From contig OY782875.1 in the NCBI GenBank assembly GCA_963678565.1, forward strand, positions 930,001 to 994,000: DNA of 64,000 bases, given 5' to 3'. The notes below the pieces were generated by a model that was given only the letters and a program-made list of their open reading frames with translations, ran no database searches and was not told where the DNA came from. Of this stretch, positions 36,101-46,700 are shown one piece after another (the stretch's first letter is position 1; every line of letters begins with the position of its first letter). The translations under genes were made by a program, and so were the position numbers. The DNA is from SKHV01 sp963678565. Its GTDB lineage: Bacteria > Bacteroidota > Bacteroidia > Bacteroidales > Prolixibacteraceae.

Positions 36101-39100
36101 TTAAAGCATTTGGAATGCAGCTTCTACAATATCGTCTTCTTTTTCATATTCTCCAGTGTTTCTTACATTTTCGATTAAATCCATCATCTTTTTGTAATCT
36201 CCCGGAATTACTTTCACGAATTTAGCTATTGAAGTATCCCAATCTGCTAGTAGTCGGTTTGCGACAGCAGAATCAGTTTTTTCAAAATGTTCTGTAATCA
36301 TCGCTTTCAGCTCCTCAATTTCTTCTTGTTTTTCTAATTTTTCAAGTAGAACCATCTCCTTGTTACAACGAGTTTCAAAACTTTCATCTTCGTCTAGCAC
36401 ATAAGCTACACCACCTGACATACCTGCACCGAAGTTACGTCCTGTTTTTCCAAGGATAACTGCTTTTCCTCCGGTCATGTATTCACATCCGTGGTCGCCA
36501 ATTCCTTCAACAACAACATTTGCTCCTGAATTACGAACACAGAAACGTTCTCCTGCGATTCCTCGGATAAATGCTTTTCCTGAAGTTGCTCCATAGAAAC
36601 AAACATTACCTACAATGATGTTGTCTTCGGCATTGAATTTTACACCTTTTTTAGGGTAAAGTGTTAATGAACCACCCGATAAACCTTTTCCAAGGTAATC
36701 GTTACAATCTCCTTCGATTTCTAACTCTACACCTCTACTTAAGAATACTCCGCAAGATTGACCTGCTGATCCGTTAAGTTTAAAATGAACAGATCCGTCG
36801 GGTAAACCTTTGTCCTGATATTTTTTAGCAATTTCATTAGAAAGTACAGCTCCAACTGAACGATCGGTATTGATAATTTCAAATTCCGCCTTCACTTTTT
36901 CGCCATTTTCTAATGCTGGTTTGGCTGCTTCTAGCAATTTCCAATCCAAAATTTCTGACATCAAGTGGTCTTGTTCCTGTGTCTTGTATAGTCCTTCTTC
37001 TGCACCTTCTTCTTGTTTGAATAAGATTGGCGACAAGTCAAGGTTTTTATATTTCCAATGGTCAATATTGTCTTTGAATTTTACACACTGTGCTTGACCA
37101 ACCATTTCGTTAATGGTTTTGAATCCAAGTTCAGCCATTATTTCGCGTAATCCTTGAACTAAGAATTCAAAATAGTTAACTACCCATTCTGGTTTTCCGG
37201 TGTATTTTTTACGTAACTCATCGCGTTGCGTTGCAATACCTACCGGACAAGTGTTACTATGACATTTACGCATCATAATACAACCTTCAACCACTAATGC
37301 TGCGGTTGCTAATCCCCATTCTTCAGCGCCAAGTAAAGTAGCAATTGCTAAATCGCGAGAAGTTTTCATCTGTCCATCACTCTGAACTGTGATACGGTTA
37401 CGCAATCGGTTTTTCACCAATGTTTGATGTGTTTCTGCTAATCCAAGTTCCCAAGGAAGTCCAGCATGCTTGATCGAACTTAAAGGTGATGCACCTGTTC
37501 CACCATCGTAACCCGAAATCAAAACAGCATCGGCTTTTGCTTTACACACTCCTGTTGCCACAGTACCAACTCCAGTTTCAGAAACTAATTTAACGTTGAT
37601 ACGCGCTTCGCGGTTAATATTTTTAAGGTCGAAGATTAATTGTGCTAAATCCTCGATAGAATAAATATCGTGATGCGGTGGTGGCGAAATTAATCCCACA
37701 CCCGGTGTTGAGCTACGGGTTTTACCAATCCATCCGTTTACTTTTGGTCCTGGCAAGTGTCCACCTTCACCTGGTTTGGCTCCTTGAGCCATTTTAATTT
37801 GTAGTTCTTTGGCTTTACTTAAGTAATAACTATGAACTCCAAAACGACCTGAAGCAATTTGTTTTGTTGCTGAACACATATCATCACCATTTGGTAATTT
37901 TGTGTAGCGAATAGGATCCTCGCCTCCTTCACCTGAATTGGAACGAGCACCAATACGATTCATTGCAATTGCTAAGGTTGTATGCGCTTCCCAAGAAATT
38001 GATCCAAATGACATTGCTCCTGTAGCAAAACGTTTCAAGATGTTTTCAGCTGGTTCAACTTCATCGATAGAAATTGGTTTGCGATCAGATTTGAAATCCA
38101 TTAAGCCACGTAAGGTACATGCCGCTTCAGATTGTTCATCAACTGTTTTACAATATTCTTTGTATGTTTTGTAGTCGTTCTTTCTTGTACTTTCCTGTAA
38201 TAAGCGAATTGCTTTTGGCGATAATAAGTGACGTTCACCATCTCTACGCCAGTGGTATTCTCCACCTGCTTCTAATACTTTTTCTGATCCAATACGATTT
38301 GGATATCCTTTTCGATGACGTTCGATTGCTTCTTTGGCAATATCATCTAACGAAAGTCCTTCGATACGACTTACAGTACCTGTAAAGTATTTATCAACAA
38401 CTGCTTTATTTAGACCAACTATTTCAAAAATTTGAGCTCCCTGATATGATTGTAATGTAGAGATTCCCATTTTTGAGAATATTTTCAATAAGCCACCACC
38501 AATTGCTTTAACGTAATTGTTTTGTGCTTGTTCGGGTGTAATATCACCAAGTTCTCCATCGATAGCCATTTGACGAATAGAATCTAAGGCCATATATGGA
38601 TTCACTGCTGATACTCCATATCCCAATAAAGTTGCAAAATGGTGTGTTTCGCGTACGTCTCCAGCTTCAACAACAATATCTGCCTTTCCACGTTTTCCGA
38701 TTCTGATTAGGTGGTGGTGAACCGCAGCTGCTGCCAATAACGATGGTATTGGAGCATGATCTGAACTCATTTGGAAGTCTGTCAATAATATGATTGAATA
38801 ACCTTCGTCAATTGCATATTCAACATTTTTACAAATGCGTTCTAATTTTGTATTTAGTCTTCCTGGTTTGCCATCAGCACGGAATACAGTTGAAATCTTT
38901 TTTGTTTGGAAATGTTTTTTATCAACATAATCCAAGGTAGTTAATTGCAAATTCGTTAATACTGGTTGAGAAATTGCAATACGACGACAGTTTTTTGGCT
39001 CTTCCGACAATAAGTTCTTAAATCCACCAACATAAGTACGCAAGTCCATCACGATACGTTCGCGAATTGGGTCGATTGGTGGGTTGGTTACCTGAGCAAA

Positions 39101-40678
39101 TAATTGTTTAAAGTAATGTGCTAAGTGAACCGGACGATCAGACAATACAGCTAATGGATTATCGGCACCCATTGAGCCCATTGCTTCTTTACCTGTTTTT
39201 GCCATTGGTTCTAAGATTACTTCTAAGTCTTCGTAGGTGTAACCAAATGCTTTTTGGCGACGGATAATAGTATCGCGGTTAGGTAATTTTAGCTCTAAAT
39301 CTTCTGCCGGTGGCATATCGTCGAGGTAAAGCATGTTGTCTTTTACCCATTTACCATAAGGCTTTTTAGTAACAATTTCTTGCTTTACTTCTTCATCAGA
39401 AACGATGCGACCTTCTTCTAGGTTTGCTACAAACATTTTACCTGGTTGTAAACGACCTCGTTCAACTACTTTTGTATGATCGATGTCGATTGCTCCGGTT
39501 TCTGATGACATGATTAAAGTATCATCTTCCATTAGGCAGTAACGAGATGGACGTAATCCGTTACGGTCGAGTGTTGCACCAACAATTACACCATCGGTAA
39601 AACAAACAGATGCAGGACCATCCCAAGGTTCCATCATTGCTGAATAGTACTCATAGAAATCTTTTTTCTCTTGAGACATGTTTTCATGATTCTGCCATGC
39701 TTCAGGAATTAGCATCATCATAACATGAGGTAATGAACGACCGCTAAGAACTAGCATCTCAATTGCCATATCAAGGTTGGCACTATCCGATGATTCTGCG
39801 TTACAAACAGGAAAAACTAAATCTAATTCTTCTTGAGTAAATAAAGTTGATTCTAAAATTACTTCACGGGCTCGCATCCAGTTAATATTACCTCGGTTGG
39901 TGTTAATTTCACCATTGTGGGCAATGTAGCGGAATGGTTGAGCCAGTTTCCATTTTGGAAAGGTATTGGTTGAGAAACGAGAATGCACTAGCGCTAATGC
40001 CGACTGCATTGATTCGTTGCTTAAATCACTAAAATAAAGTGTTACTTGTTCAGTTGTTAACTGACCTTTATATATAATTGTTTTGTATGAACATGAAATG
40101 ATATTGAAATCATCTCCTGAAACACCTGATACCGATTCGCGTACCAAGCGCGCTGTATATTTTCTGAATATAAATAATTTGCGTTCGAACTCATCTAAAG
40201 ACATTCCTTCTGGTTTGCCAATAAAAATTTGTTGAACACTTGGCTCAGTTCTGCTAGAGTCACTTCCAAGATCTGAATTATCAACAGGAACGTGGCGATA
40301 TCCTAATAATGATAAGTTAAATTTATCAAGATGGCGTTCGATGATGCTTTTTGCTTCATCACGTTGTTTTTTTTCTTTCGGGAAAAATGTCATTGCAACA
40401 CCGTAGTTTCCAAAAGCAGGAAGTTTAATACCTACCTTAGGGCATTCTTCCATAAACAACTCATGGGGCACCTGCATTAAAATACCTGCACCATCGCCAC
40501 TTTTTATATCAAAGCCAGTTCCTCCTCTATGCTCCATTCTAGCAAGCATAGCCAAAGCATCTACAATAACTTTGTGGCTTTTTCTACCTTTCAAATTTGC
40601 AACAAACCCAATTCCACAGCTGTCATGCTCAAATGCAGGAGAATACAAACCTTGATTTTTTTGTGATCCTTTTAGCAT
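36101..40678 (-). CDS. gltB: Glutamate synthase large (alpha) subunit
   Basis: 1525-aa GOGAT alpha subunit: glutamine plus 2-oxoglutarate gives two glutamates. The N-terminal class II amidotransferase nucleophile is Cys21 (FEHDSCGIGFVANLKG), exposed after removal of a 20-residue propeptide. A central domain and the FMN synthase barrel follow, with the channel motif GAKPGEGGHLPGPKVNGWI and GYDGGTGASPLSSIKHAG. The 3Fe-4S cysteines are in MMRKCHSNTCPVGIATQ. The C-terminal GXGXG beta-helix domain ends the protein. The gene runs toward gltD and has a strong promoter match 157-187 bp upstream. Confidence 0.98.
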   Translation of the reverse strand: MLKGSQKNQGLYSPAFEHDSCGIGFVANLKGRKSHKVIVDALAMLARMEHRGGTGFDIKSGDGAGILMQVPHELFMEECPKVGIKLPAFGNYGVAMTFFPKEKKQRDEAKSIIERHLDKFNLSLLGYRHVPVDNSDLGSDSSRTEPSVQQIFIGKPEGMSLDEFERKLFIFRKYTARLVRESVSGVSGDDFNIISCSYKTIIYKGQLTTEQVTLYFSDLSNESMQSALALVHSRFSTNTFPKWKLAQPFRYIAHNGEINTNRGNINWMRAREVILESTLFTQEELDLVFPVCNAESSDSANLDMAIEMLVLSGRSLPHVMMMLIPEAWQNHENMSQEKKDFYEYYSAMMEPWDGPASVCFTDGVIVGATLDRNGLRPSRYCLMEDDTLIMSSETGAIDIDHTKVVERGRLQPGKMFVANLEEGRIVSDEEVKQEIVTKKPYGKWVKDNMLYLDDMPPAEDLELKLPNRDTIIRRQKAFGYTYEDLEVILEPMAKTGKEAMGSMGADNPLAVLSDRPVHLAHYFKQLFAQVTNPPIDPIRERIVMDLRTYVGGFKNLLSEEPKNCRRIAISQPVLTNLQLTTLDYVDKKHFQTKKISTVFRADGKPGRLNTKLERICKNVEYAIDEGYSIILLTDFQMSSDHAPIPSLLAAAAVHHHLIRIGKRGKADIVVEAGDVRETHHFATLLGYGVSAVNPYMALDSIRQMAIDGELGDITPEQAQNNYVKAIGGGLLKIFSKMGISTLQSYQGAQIFEIVGLNKAVVDKYFTGTVSRIEGLSLDDIAKEAIERHRKGYPNRIGSEKVLEAGGEYHWRRDGERHLLSPKAIRLLQESTRKNDYKTYKEYCKTVDEQSEAACTLRGLMDFKSDRKPISIDEVEPAENILKRFATGAMSFGSISWEAHTTLAIAMNRIGARSNSGEGGEDPIRYTKLPNGDDMCSATKQIASGRFGVHSYYLSKAKELQIKMAQGAKPGEGGHLPGPKVNGWIGKTRSSTPGVGLISPPPHHDIYSIEDLAQLIFDLKNINREARINVKLVSETGVGTVATGVCKAKADAVLISGYDGGTGASPLSSIKHAGLPWELGLAETHQTLVKNRLRNRITVQSDGQMKTSRDLAIATLLGAEEWGLATAALVVEGCIMMRKCHSNTCPVGIATQRDELRKKYTGKPEWVVNYFEFLVQGLREIMAELGFKTINEMVGQAQCVKFKDNIDHWKYKNLDLSPILFKQEEGAEEGLYKTQEQDHLMSEILDWKLLEAAKPALENGEKVKAEFEIINTDRSVGAVLSNEIAKKYQDKGLPDGSVHFKLNGSAGQSCGVFLSRGVELEIEGDCNDYLGKGLSGGSLTLYPKKGVKFNAEDNIIVGNVCFYGATSGKAFIRGIAGERFCVRNSGANVVVEGIGDHGCEYMTGGKAVILGKTGRNFGAGMSGGVAYVLDEDESFETRCNKEMVLLEKLEKQEEIEELKAMITEHFEKTDSAVANRLLADWDTSIAKFVKVIPGDYKKMMDLIENVRNTGEYEKEDDIVEAAFQML

Positions 40679-40834
40679 AATTCTCTTTTTATTATATTAT
40701 ATTTTTTTCCTCTTAAAAATTACCGCATATATCCCTTGTGATATACCACAGAGCTTGTCTAATGATTGTATATCAGTAAAGTATGTTTGGTAAGATGCGT
40801 GTAAAAGTGTCCCAATTCCTTTCTAGGGTAATGT

Positions 40835-40865
40835 CAAAAATACAATAAGGCAAATACAATTCAAA
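40835..40865 (-). promoter_or_regulatory. Bacteroidota-type promoter of gltB
   Basis: Read on the minus strand this is TTTG (40865-40862), exactly 19 bp, then TATTTTTG (40842-40835): 4 of 4 and 8 of 8 to the TTTG-N19-21-TAnnTTTG consensus. Transcription would start near 40828, leaving a leader of about 150 nt before the gltB ATG. Confidence 0.7.
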
Positions 40866-41083
40866 TAGACTGGTGGGGGGAGACCTTAATGTACACATGC
40901 GTACTACTAGTTACGGCGGGGGAAGTATTCGAAAAATGATTTAATGTATTGAAAAAGAGCTATATGTGAAAAGCAATGATTTTGATTATTAAAATGTTAA
41001 AAAATACAATTTAGAATGATTATAAATGTAGTGGTAGAGTCAAAATATTGAAGTAATCAAGCTAATGAAGAAGTGTATTTTAG

Positions 41084-41123
41084 TTGTTTATACAGAACGC
41101 GTTAGAGAATTCTGTATAAACAA
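41084..41123. repeat. 14-bp inverted repeat downstream of argH
   Basis: Perfect arms TTGTTTATACAGAA and TTCTGTATAAACAA are separated by 12 nt. The repeat lies 12 bp past the argH stop on the minus strand. It may act as the argH terminator hairpin, although no strong T tract follows on that strand. Confidence 0.65.
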
Positions 41124-41134
41124 TCTTTATTGAT

Positions 41135-42493
41135 TTATTTCTTTAATAGCGCGTTTTTAGCTTGATTTATTTTTTCGAAATTAAAATCTTTAAAAGTAGA
41201 ATTGAACTTCTTTTCAATTTCCTGGGTGCAAAGGTTTCCAATGCTTCCTTCGTGGCTATGCTTTACTTTTTTAACCGGAACAAATTCATTATCCATTATT
41301 TTTTGAGCTACGTGTTTGTATGCATCTCTAAAAGGCATTCCCTGATTTACCAATGCATTAACTTCTTCCACACTAAAAATCATATCGTACTTTTTATCGT
41401 CCAATATTTTTTTGTTTACTTCCATATTTTCAATCGCATAAGCAGCAATTTCCAAACAATTTTTTAGTTCTTGGAAAGAAGGCAAAAATGCCTCTTTTAC
41501 AATTTGTAGATCTCTAAAATAACCGCTGGTGAGGTTATTAATAATGAGAGTAATGTTATTTGGAAGTGCTTGCAATTGGTTACTATGCGCTCTTAATAAC
41601 TCAAAAACATCGGGGTTCTTTTTGTGTGGCATGATGCTCGATCCGGTGGTTAGATTATCGGGCAATTTTATGAATCCAAAATTTTGGCTCATAAACAAGC
41701 AACCGTCAAAAGCCATTTTTGATAAAGTTGCTGCGATAGAAGCCATCGCAAACGCAACTGTTTTTTCAACTTTACCACGCCCCATTTGTGCATAAATTAC
41801 ATTATAATTTAACGAGTCGAAACCTAATAGGTCGGTGGTCATTTGTCTGTCGAGGGGAAAAGAAGAACCATAACCTGCTGCTGAACCTAATGGATTTTGG
41901 TTGGCTATTTTCCACGCAGATTGAAGCATTAATAAATCGTCGGACAAACTTTCGGCGTAGGCACCAAACCATAAACCAAACGACGACGGCATGGCAACTT
42001 GCAGATGGGTGTAGCCCGGAATCAAAACCTCTTTAGTTTCTTCACTTCTTTTTTGAAGTAGTGTAAAAAGCTTTTTTGTTCCTTCTGCAATTTCAATCAA
42101 TTCATCGCGAATAAAAAGTTTTAAGTCGACCAATACTTGATCGTTTCGAGAACGGCCACTATGAATTTTTTTACCAACCTCACCTAATCTACGCGTCAGT
42201 AATAATTCAACTTGCGAATGAACATCTTCAATTCCATCTTCTATTTCGAATTGGCCATTCTGAATTTCGTCATATATATTACGCAACTCTTTAATCAATT
42301 GCGGAAGCTCATCGTTTGAAATCAAGCCGATTTTATTGAGCATGCTTACGTGTGCAATTGAACCCAAAACATCGGAAGGGGCAAGGTACAGGTCTAACTC
42401 TCGATCTTTACCAATTGTGAATTTTTCAATTAACTCATCAACAGGGATACCTTTTTCCCATATCTTTTCTGCAGTTTGCTTCTTATTTGTCAT
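41135..42493 (-). CDS. argH: Argininosuccinate lyase
   Basis: 452-aa enzyme of the fumarase/aspartase superfamily that splits argininosuccinate into arginine and fumarate. The superfamily signature is GSSIMPHKKNPDVFELLRA, holding the flexible catalytic Ser loop. Upstream are GRSRNDQVLVDLKLFIRDEL and EVLIPGYTHLQVAMPSSFG, with the conserved His of the TGTH/GYTHLQ region. The length is normal. On the minus strand a perfect TATTTTTG -7 element lies about 30 bp before the start. It is followed by a long inverted repeat and then by gltB, but with its own signals; no other arg genes are in the window. Confidence 0.96.
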   Translation of the reverse strand: MTNKKQTAEKIWEKGIPVDELIEKFTIGKDRELDLYLAPSDVLGSIAHVSMLNKIGLISNDELPQLIKELRNIYDEIQNGQFEIEDGIEDVHSQVELLLTRRLGEVGKKIHSGRSRNDQVLVDLKLFIRDELIEIAEGTKKLFTLLQKRSEETKEVLIPGYTHLQVAMPSSFGLWFGAYAESLSDDLLMLQSAWKIANQNPLGSAAGYGSSFPLDRQMTTDLLGFDSLNYNVIYAQMGRGKVEKTVAFAMASIAATLSKMAFDGCLFMSQNFGFIKLPDNLTTGSSIMPHKKNPDVFELLRAHSNQLQALPNNITLIINNLTSGYFRDLQIVKEAFLPSFQELKNCLEIAAYAIENMEVNKKILDDKKYDMIFSVEEVNALVNQGMPFRDAYKHVAQKIMDNEFVPVKKVKHSHEGSIGNLCTQEIEKKFNSTFKDFNFEKINQAKNALLKK

Positions 42494-42711
42494 TATCTAC
42501 GATTTAATGGCACAAAAATACGAAAGTAAACGTAATTTCATGAAGGAAAATGTTTACGATTGAAATTTGCATTTTTGTTAAAATTGGTAAATAGATCACT
42601 CGCTGCTGATTATTAATTAATGTTAAATTCAGAACATCTAGGCATGAATGTGATTTTAGTTACACGACAATTATTTTTGTCGGGTTATTTTTGAAGAAAA
42701 GATAAACGATT

Positions 42712-43194
42712 ATGAAGATGAAATATTTACTAGGATTATTTATCGTATTAGTGGGATTTGTAGCAATTGCAAATACAAATGGGGAAGAACCAAAGTCAAG
42801 CACCAAAGAGGATAAAACTTATGCGATCCAAATGACAAAAGCTGATTTTTTGGCAAAAGTGATGGATTACGAAAAGAATAAAACCGAATGGGTTTTTAAG
42901 GGAGATAAACCTTGTTTGATCGATTTTTATGCTGATTGGTGTGGACCTTGTAAAATTACTTCTCCAATTTTAGAAGAATTGGCGAAGGAATATGAAGGTA
43001 AAATTAATGTTTACAAAATTGATGTAGACGATGAGCGCGAATTAGCCTCCGTTTTTGGAATCCAAGGGATTCCAGCTTTTTTATATGTGCCGAAAGAAGG
43101 GAAACCATCCATGACTTCAGGTATTGCCAGAGATGAAGAACAAACCAGACAAATGTTTAAAGACAATATTGAAAAGTTACTTTTAAAAGAATAG
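42712..43194 (+). CDS. Exported thioredoxin-family protein
   Basis: 160-aa thioredoxin-fold protein. The N-terminus MKMKYLLGLFIVLVGFVAIA is a signal peptide. The active site is DFYADWCGPCKITSP, the classic WCGPC, so it is thioredoxin-like rather than DsbA-like. The cis-Pro loop is IQGIPAFLYVPKEGK. It should reduce disulfides in the periplasm. It is divergent from argH with a 218-bp spacer carrying two TATTTTTG motifs, and it ends at a compact GNRA-capped terminator shared with the NUDIX gene. Confidence 0.9.
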   Translation: MKMKYLLGLFIVLVGFVAIANTNGEEPKSSTKEDKTYAIQMTKADFLAKVMDYEKNKTEWVFKGDKPCLIDFYADWCGPCKITSPILEELAKEYEGKINVYKIDVDDERELASVFGIQGIPAFLYVPKEGKPSMTSGIARDEEQTRQMFKDNIEKLLLKE

Positions 43195-43217
43195 GAAAGG
43201 CCGCGAGGCCTTTTTTT
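43194..43217. terminator. Bidirectional terminator with GCGA tetraloop
   Basis: AAAGGCC-GCGA-GGCCTTT followed by T residues. The loop is a stable GNRA tetraloop. It overlaps the end of the thioredoxin gene and lies 3' of the convergent NUDIX gene. Confidence 0.88.
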
Positions 43218-43617
43218 ATGCACTGAAATTAAAAAGTTTCGAATTTGCTTCGATCAGTTTTTTGTCTGTTTCGGCCCAATCAATTTGATCAAGTTCATTA
43301 AAATTTATCCACCTAATTTTTTCGTGTACTTTTGCGATAGGAGTATTCTCTATAATTCTTGCTTCGAAAGGTATTAATTCCAATCGAAAAGTATCGTAAA
43401 TATGATAAATTGAAGCATGCCTTTTAAGTACATCAATTTCAACTGCCAGTTCTTCCAGTATTTCTCGTTTCAGACATTCGCTTTCGCTTTCTTGCTCTTC
43501 GATTTTTCCACCCGGAAATTCCCATTTTAATGGATGTCTGGCTGAGCTTTTATTTTGACAAATAAGTACTTTTCTGTTATTAAATATGATTGCGCAGCAA
43601 ACCTTTATTGTATTCAT
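43216..43617 (-). CDS. NUDIX hydrolase, MutT-like (8-oxo-dGTP type)
   Basis: 133-aa cytoplasmic pyrophosphohydrolase. The Nudix box spans GGKIEEQESESECLKREILE plus the next residues ELAVEI, fitting Gx5Ex7REUxEExGU, except that the last Gly is Ala. The N-terminus IKVCCAIIFNNRKVLICQNK and the WEFPGGKIE approach are as in MutT/(deoxy)nucleoside triphosphatase members that clean oxidised nucleotides or alkylated CTP. A short C-terminal WINFNELDQIDWAETDKK segment is also MutT-like. It converges on the thioredoxin gene. Confidence 0.9.
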   Translation of the reverse strand: MNTIKVCCAIIFNNRKVLICQNKSSARHPLKWEFPGGKIEEQESESECLKREILEELAVEIDVLKRHASIYHIYDTFRLELIPFEARIIENTPIAKVHEKIRWINFNELDQIDWAETDKKLIEANSKLFNFSA

Positions 43618-43675
43618 TTATAACGATCCTTTAAAAAATGCTAAATTAATAATTGCTATTAGATAGAGTGGAAAG

Positions 43676-43706
43676 TTTCTGTTATATTCGCACACAACTA
43701 TTTTTG
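43676..43706 (+). promoter_or_regulatory. Bacteroidota-type promoter of the DUF2723 operon
   Basis: TTTC (3 of 4 for -33), 19 bp, then a perfect TATTTTTG (43699-43706). Predicted start near 43713, about 47 nt before the DUF2723 start codon. Confidence 0.55.
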
Positions 43707-43759
43707 TAATAAAATATCGTATAAATTATCGCCTTTCTGTTGGCTCAAAGAATACAAAA

Positions 43760-46700
43760 ATGAATAACTACAAAAGACTAAATGTAATTGTAGGCTGGTT
43801 AACTTTTGCAATTTCAGCCGTAGTTTATTTGATGACAATCGAACCCACGGCTAGTTTCTGGGACTGTGGAGAATTTATAACAACCGCTTTCAAGCTCGAA
43901 GTAGGACACCCTCCGGGGGCACCATTCTTTATGTTGCTTGGTCGATTATTCACCGTTTGGGGAAATGAATCAACCGCTTCGCTAATGATGAATATATTGT
44001 CGGCTTTAGCTAGTGCCTTTACAATTATGTTTCTGTTTTGGACCATTACCCACCTTGCGAAACGTTTGATTCAAAAAACAGGTGAGTTGTCAACGGCGCA
44101 AACAATTACAGTTTTAGGAAGTGGTTTTGTAGGTGCATTAGCTTATACTTTTTCAGATACATTTTGGTTTTCAGCGGTTGAGGCTGAAGTATATGCAACT
44201 TCATCTTTATTTACAGCAATTGTATTCTGGGCAATATTGAAATGGGAAAATGAAGCTGGCAAACCACATGCTAATCGATGGATTATTTTAATTGCGTATT
44301 TGGCTGGTTTATCAATTGGAGTTCACCTCTTGAACTTATTAGCAATTCCTGCAATTTCGTTAATTTATTATTATAAAAATTATAAAGTTACTCCGAAAGG
44401 GATTTTCTATGCATTGTTAATTTCAGGAGTGATTTTAGGAACAACTTTAATAGGTATTATTCCCGGAGTTGTTAAAGTTGCTTCTTGGTTCGAATTGCTG
44501 TTCGTTAATGGTATTGGAATGCCATTAAATTCAGGCGTATTTATTTACCTTGTATTATTGATTGCAGCCATTGTTTATGGAATTTATTATACCCATAAAA
44601 AGCAAAAGGTATTAATGAATACCATTTTAGTGGGAGTAACTGTAATTTTAATTGGTTATTCAACTTATGCAATAATTCCGATTCGATCGAATGCGAAACT
44701 TCCAATGGATCAAAATAGTCCTGATGATGTATTCTCAATGTTAGGGTATTTAAATCGTACGCAATACGGAGATACCCCATTGTTTTACGGACAATATTTT
44801 AATACACCTCTCGATGAAAGAGAATCGTATGTGGAAGATGAAAAGCAATACATTACAAAAAATGGACGTTACGAAGTTTCGCATGTGAAAAAAGTACCAA
44901 ATTATGTAGATGAGTTTAGTACTTATTTCCCAAGGATGTGGAGTAGCTCACAGCCCAATCATATAAATGCCTATAAACAATGGGGAAATATTAAAGGTCG
45001 CAAGTTGAAGCACAATGGCGAAACAATTGTGAAGCCAACGATGGCTGAAAACTTGAGATTCTTTGTTCGCTATCAGGTTAATTTCATGTATGTACGTTAC
45101 TTTATGTGGAACTTTGCCGGTCGTCAAAACGATATTCAAGGGCATGGGGAAGCGCTGAATGGAAACTGGATTAGCGGAATTAAATTTATTGATGAGGCAC
45201 GCCTAGGTAGTCAAGATGATTTACCAGACAAGTTTGCAAATAATGCCGGACGAAATACCTACTTCTTCTTACCATTATTACTTGGATTAATTGGAATCGC
45301 TTTTCAATACGAATCAGGTAAACAAGGGAAACGAGATTTATTTGTTGTGTTTATGCTCTTTTTCTCAACTGGTTTGGCAATTGTACTTTATTTGAATCAG
45401 TATCCATATCAACCACGTGAACGAGATTATGCCTATGCAGGATCATTCTATGCCTTTACAATTTGGATTGGATTAGGTGTAGCTGGTCTGTACAAATGGC
45501 TAAATAAGTTTGGCCCTAAAAATATAGTTGCTGGAGGTGTAACAATTATTTCACTAATCTCTGTACCTGTTTTAATGGCTTCTCAAAACTGGGACGATCA
45601 TAATCGTGCTCATCGTTATACCGCCCGAGATTTTGGACAGAATTATTTAAATAGCATAAAACCTAATGGGGTAATCTTCACGAATGGCGATAACGATACT
45701 TATCCACTTTGGTATAATCAAGAAGTGGAGGGCATTGGTACCGACAAACGAGTTTGTAACTTAAGCTATTTCCAAACCGATTGGTATGTAAGCCAAATGA
45801 AGCGCAAAGCATACGAGTCTGATCCTCTTCCAATTTCTTTCGAATACGATCAGTATGTGATGGGAACTCGTGATATTGTGTATATTATGGAGGATCCGCG
45901 CTTAAAGGGAAAAAGTATTGAGCTAGGAAAAGCATTAGATTTTATAAAAAGTGACGATAAGCGTACGAAAATTACCAGAGCAGATAATGCTGCTTACTTG
46001 CCTGTTCGTAATTTATTTATGAAGGTTGATAAGCAAGCAGTAATCGATAATATGGTGGTTGCACCAGAACTATACGATCAAATTGTTGATACAATGCGAA
46101 TTACTTTAAAAGGTAATTACATTACTAAAGATCAACTAATGCTGTTGGATATGTTGTATAATAACAATTGGAAACGCCCATTGTATTATGCAATTTCAGT
46201 AACAAGCGACAAGCACCTAGGATTGGATAAATACTTTAGTTTAGAGGGGCTAGCTTACCGAATTGTTCCTATTGAATCGCAAGGAGCTGCAGTTGCAAAA
46301 GGTATTGTGAATACCAATGTTATGTATGATAACTTGATGAACAAATTTAAGTTTGGAAATATCAAAGATCCACGGGTTTATGTTGATGAAAATAACCGTA
46401 GAATGTGTACCAACCTCAGAAGCAATTTTGATCGTTTGGCAAGTGCATTAATCGCCGAAGGTAAAACCGATTCTGCTATTCAAGTTTTAGATTATTGTAT
46501 GGAAGAAATTCCACCAGAGAAAGTGCCGTTTGGTTATTTTTCAGTTGAAATATTGAAAGATTATTTTGATGCAGGAAGCAACGAAAAAGGTGCTGAATTA
46601 GCCTTGGCGATTGCCAACGATTTTGATCAGGAACTTAATTATTATTTCGGATTTGAAGGCAAAAAACTTTCAATGGTTGAGCAAGATTTAAGAACTTCAA

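Larger units (their letters stand above)
40679..41134. other. 456-bp intergenic region between gltB and argH
   Basis: It contains the gltB leader (40679-40828), the gltB promoter, a G-rich patch with the near-palindrome GTACACATGCGTAC (40891-40904), an AT-rich stretch of no visible content (about 40925-41080) and a 14-bp inverted repeat close to the argH stop. No coding frame is supported. Confidence 0.65.
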
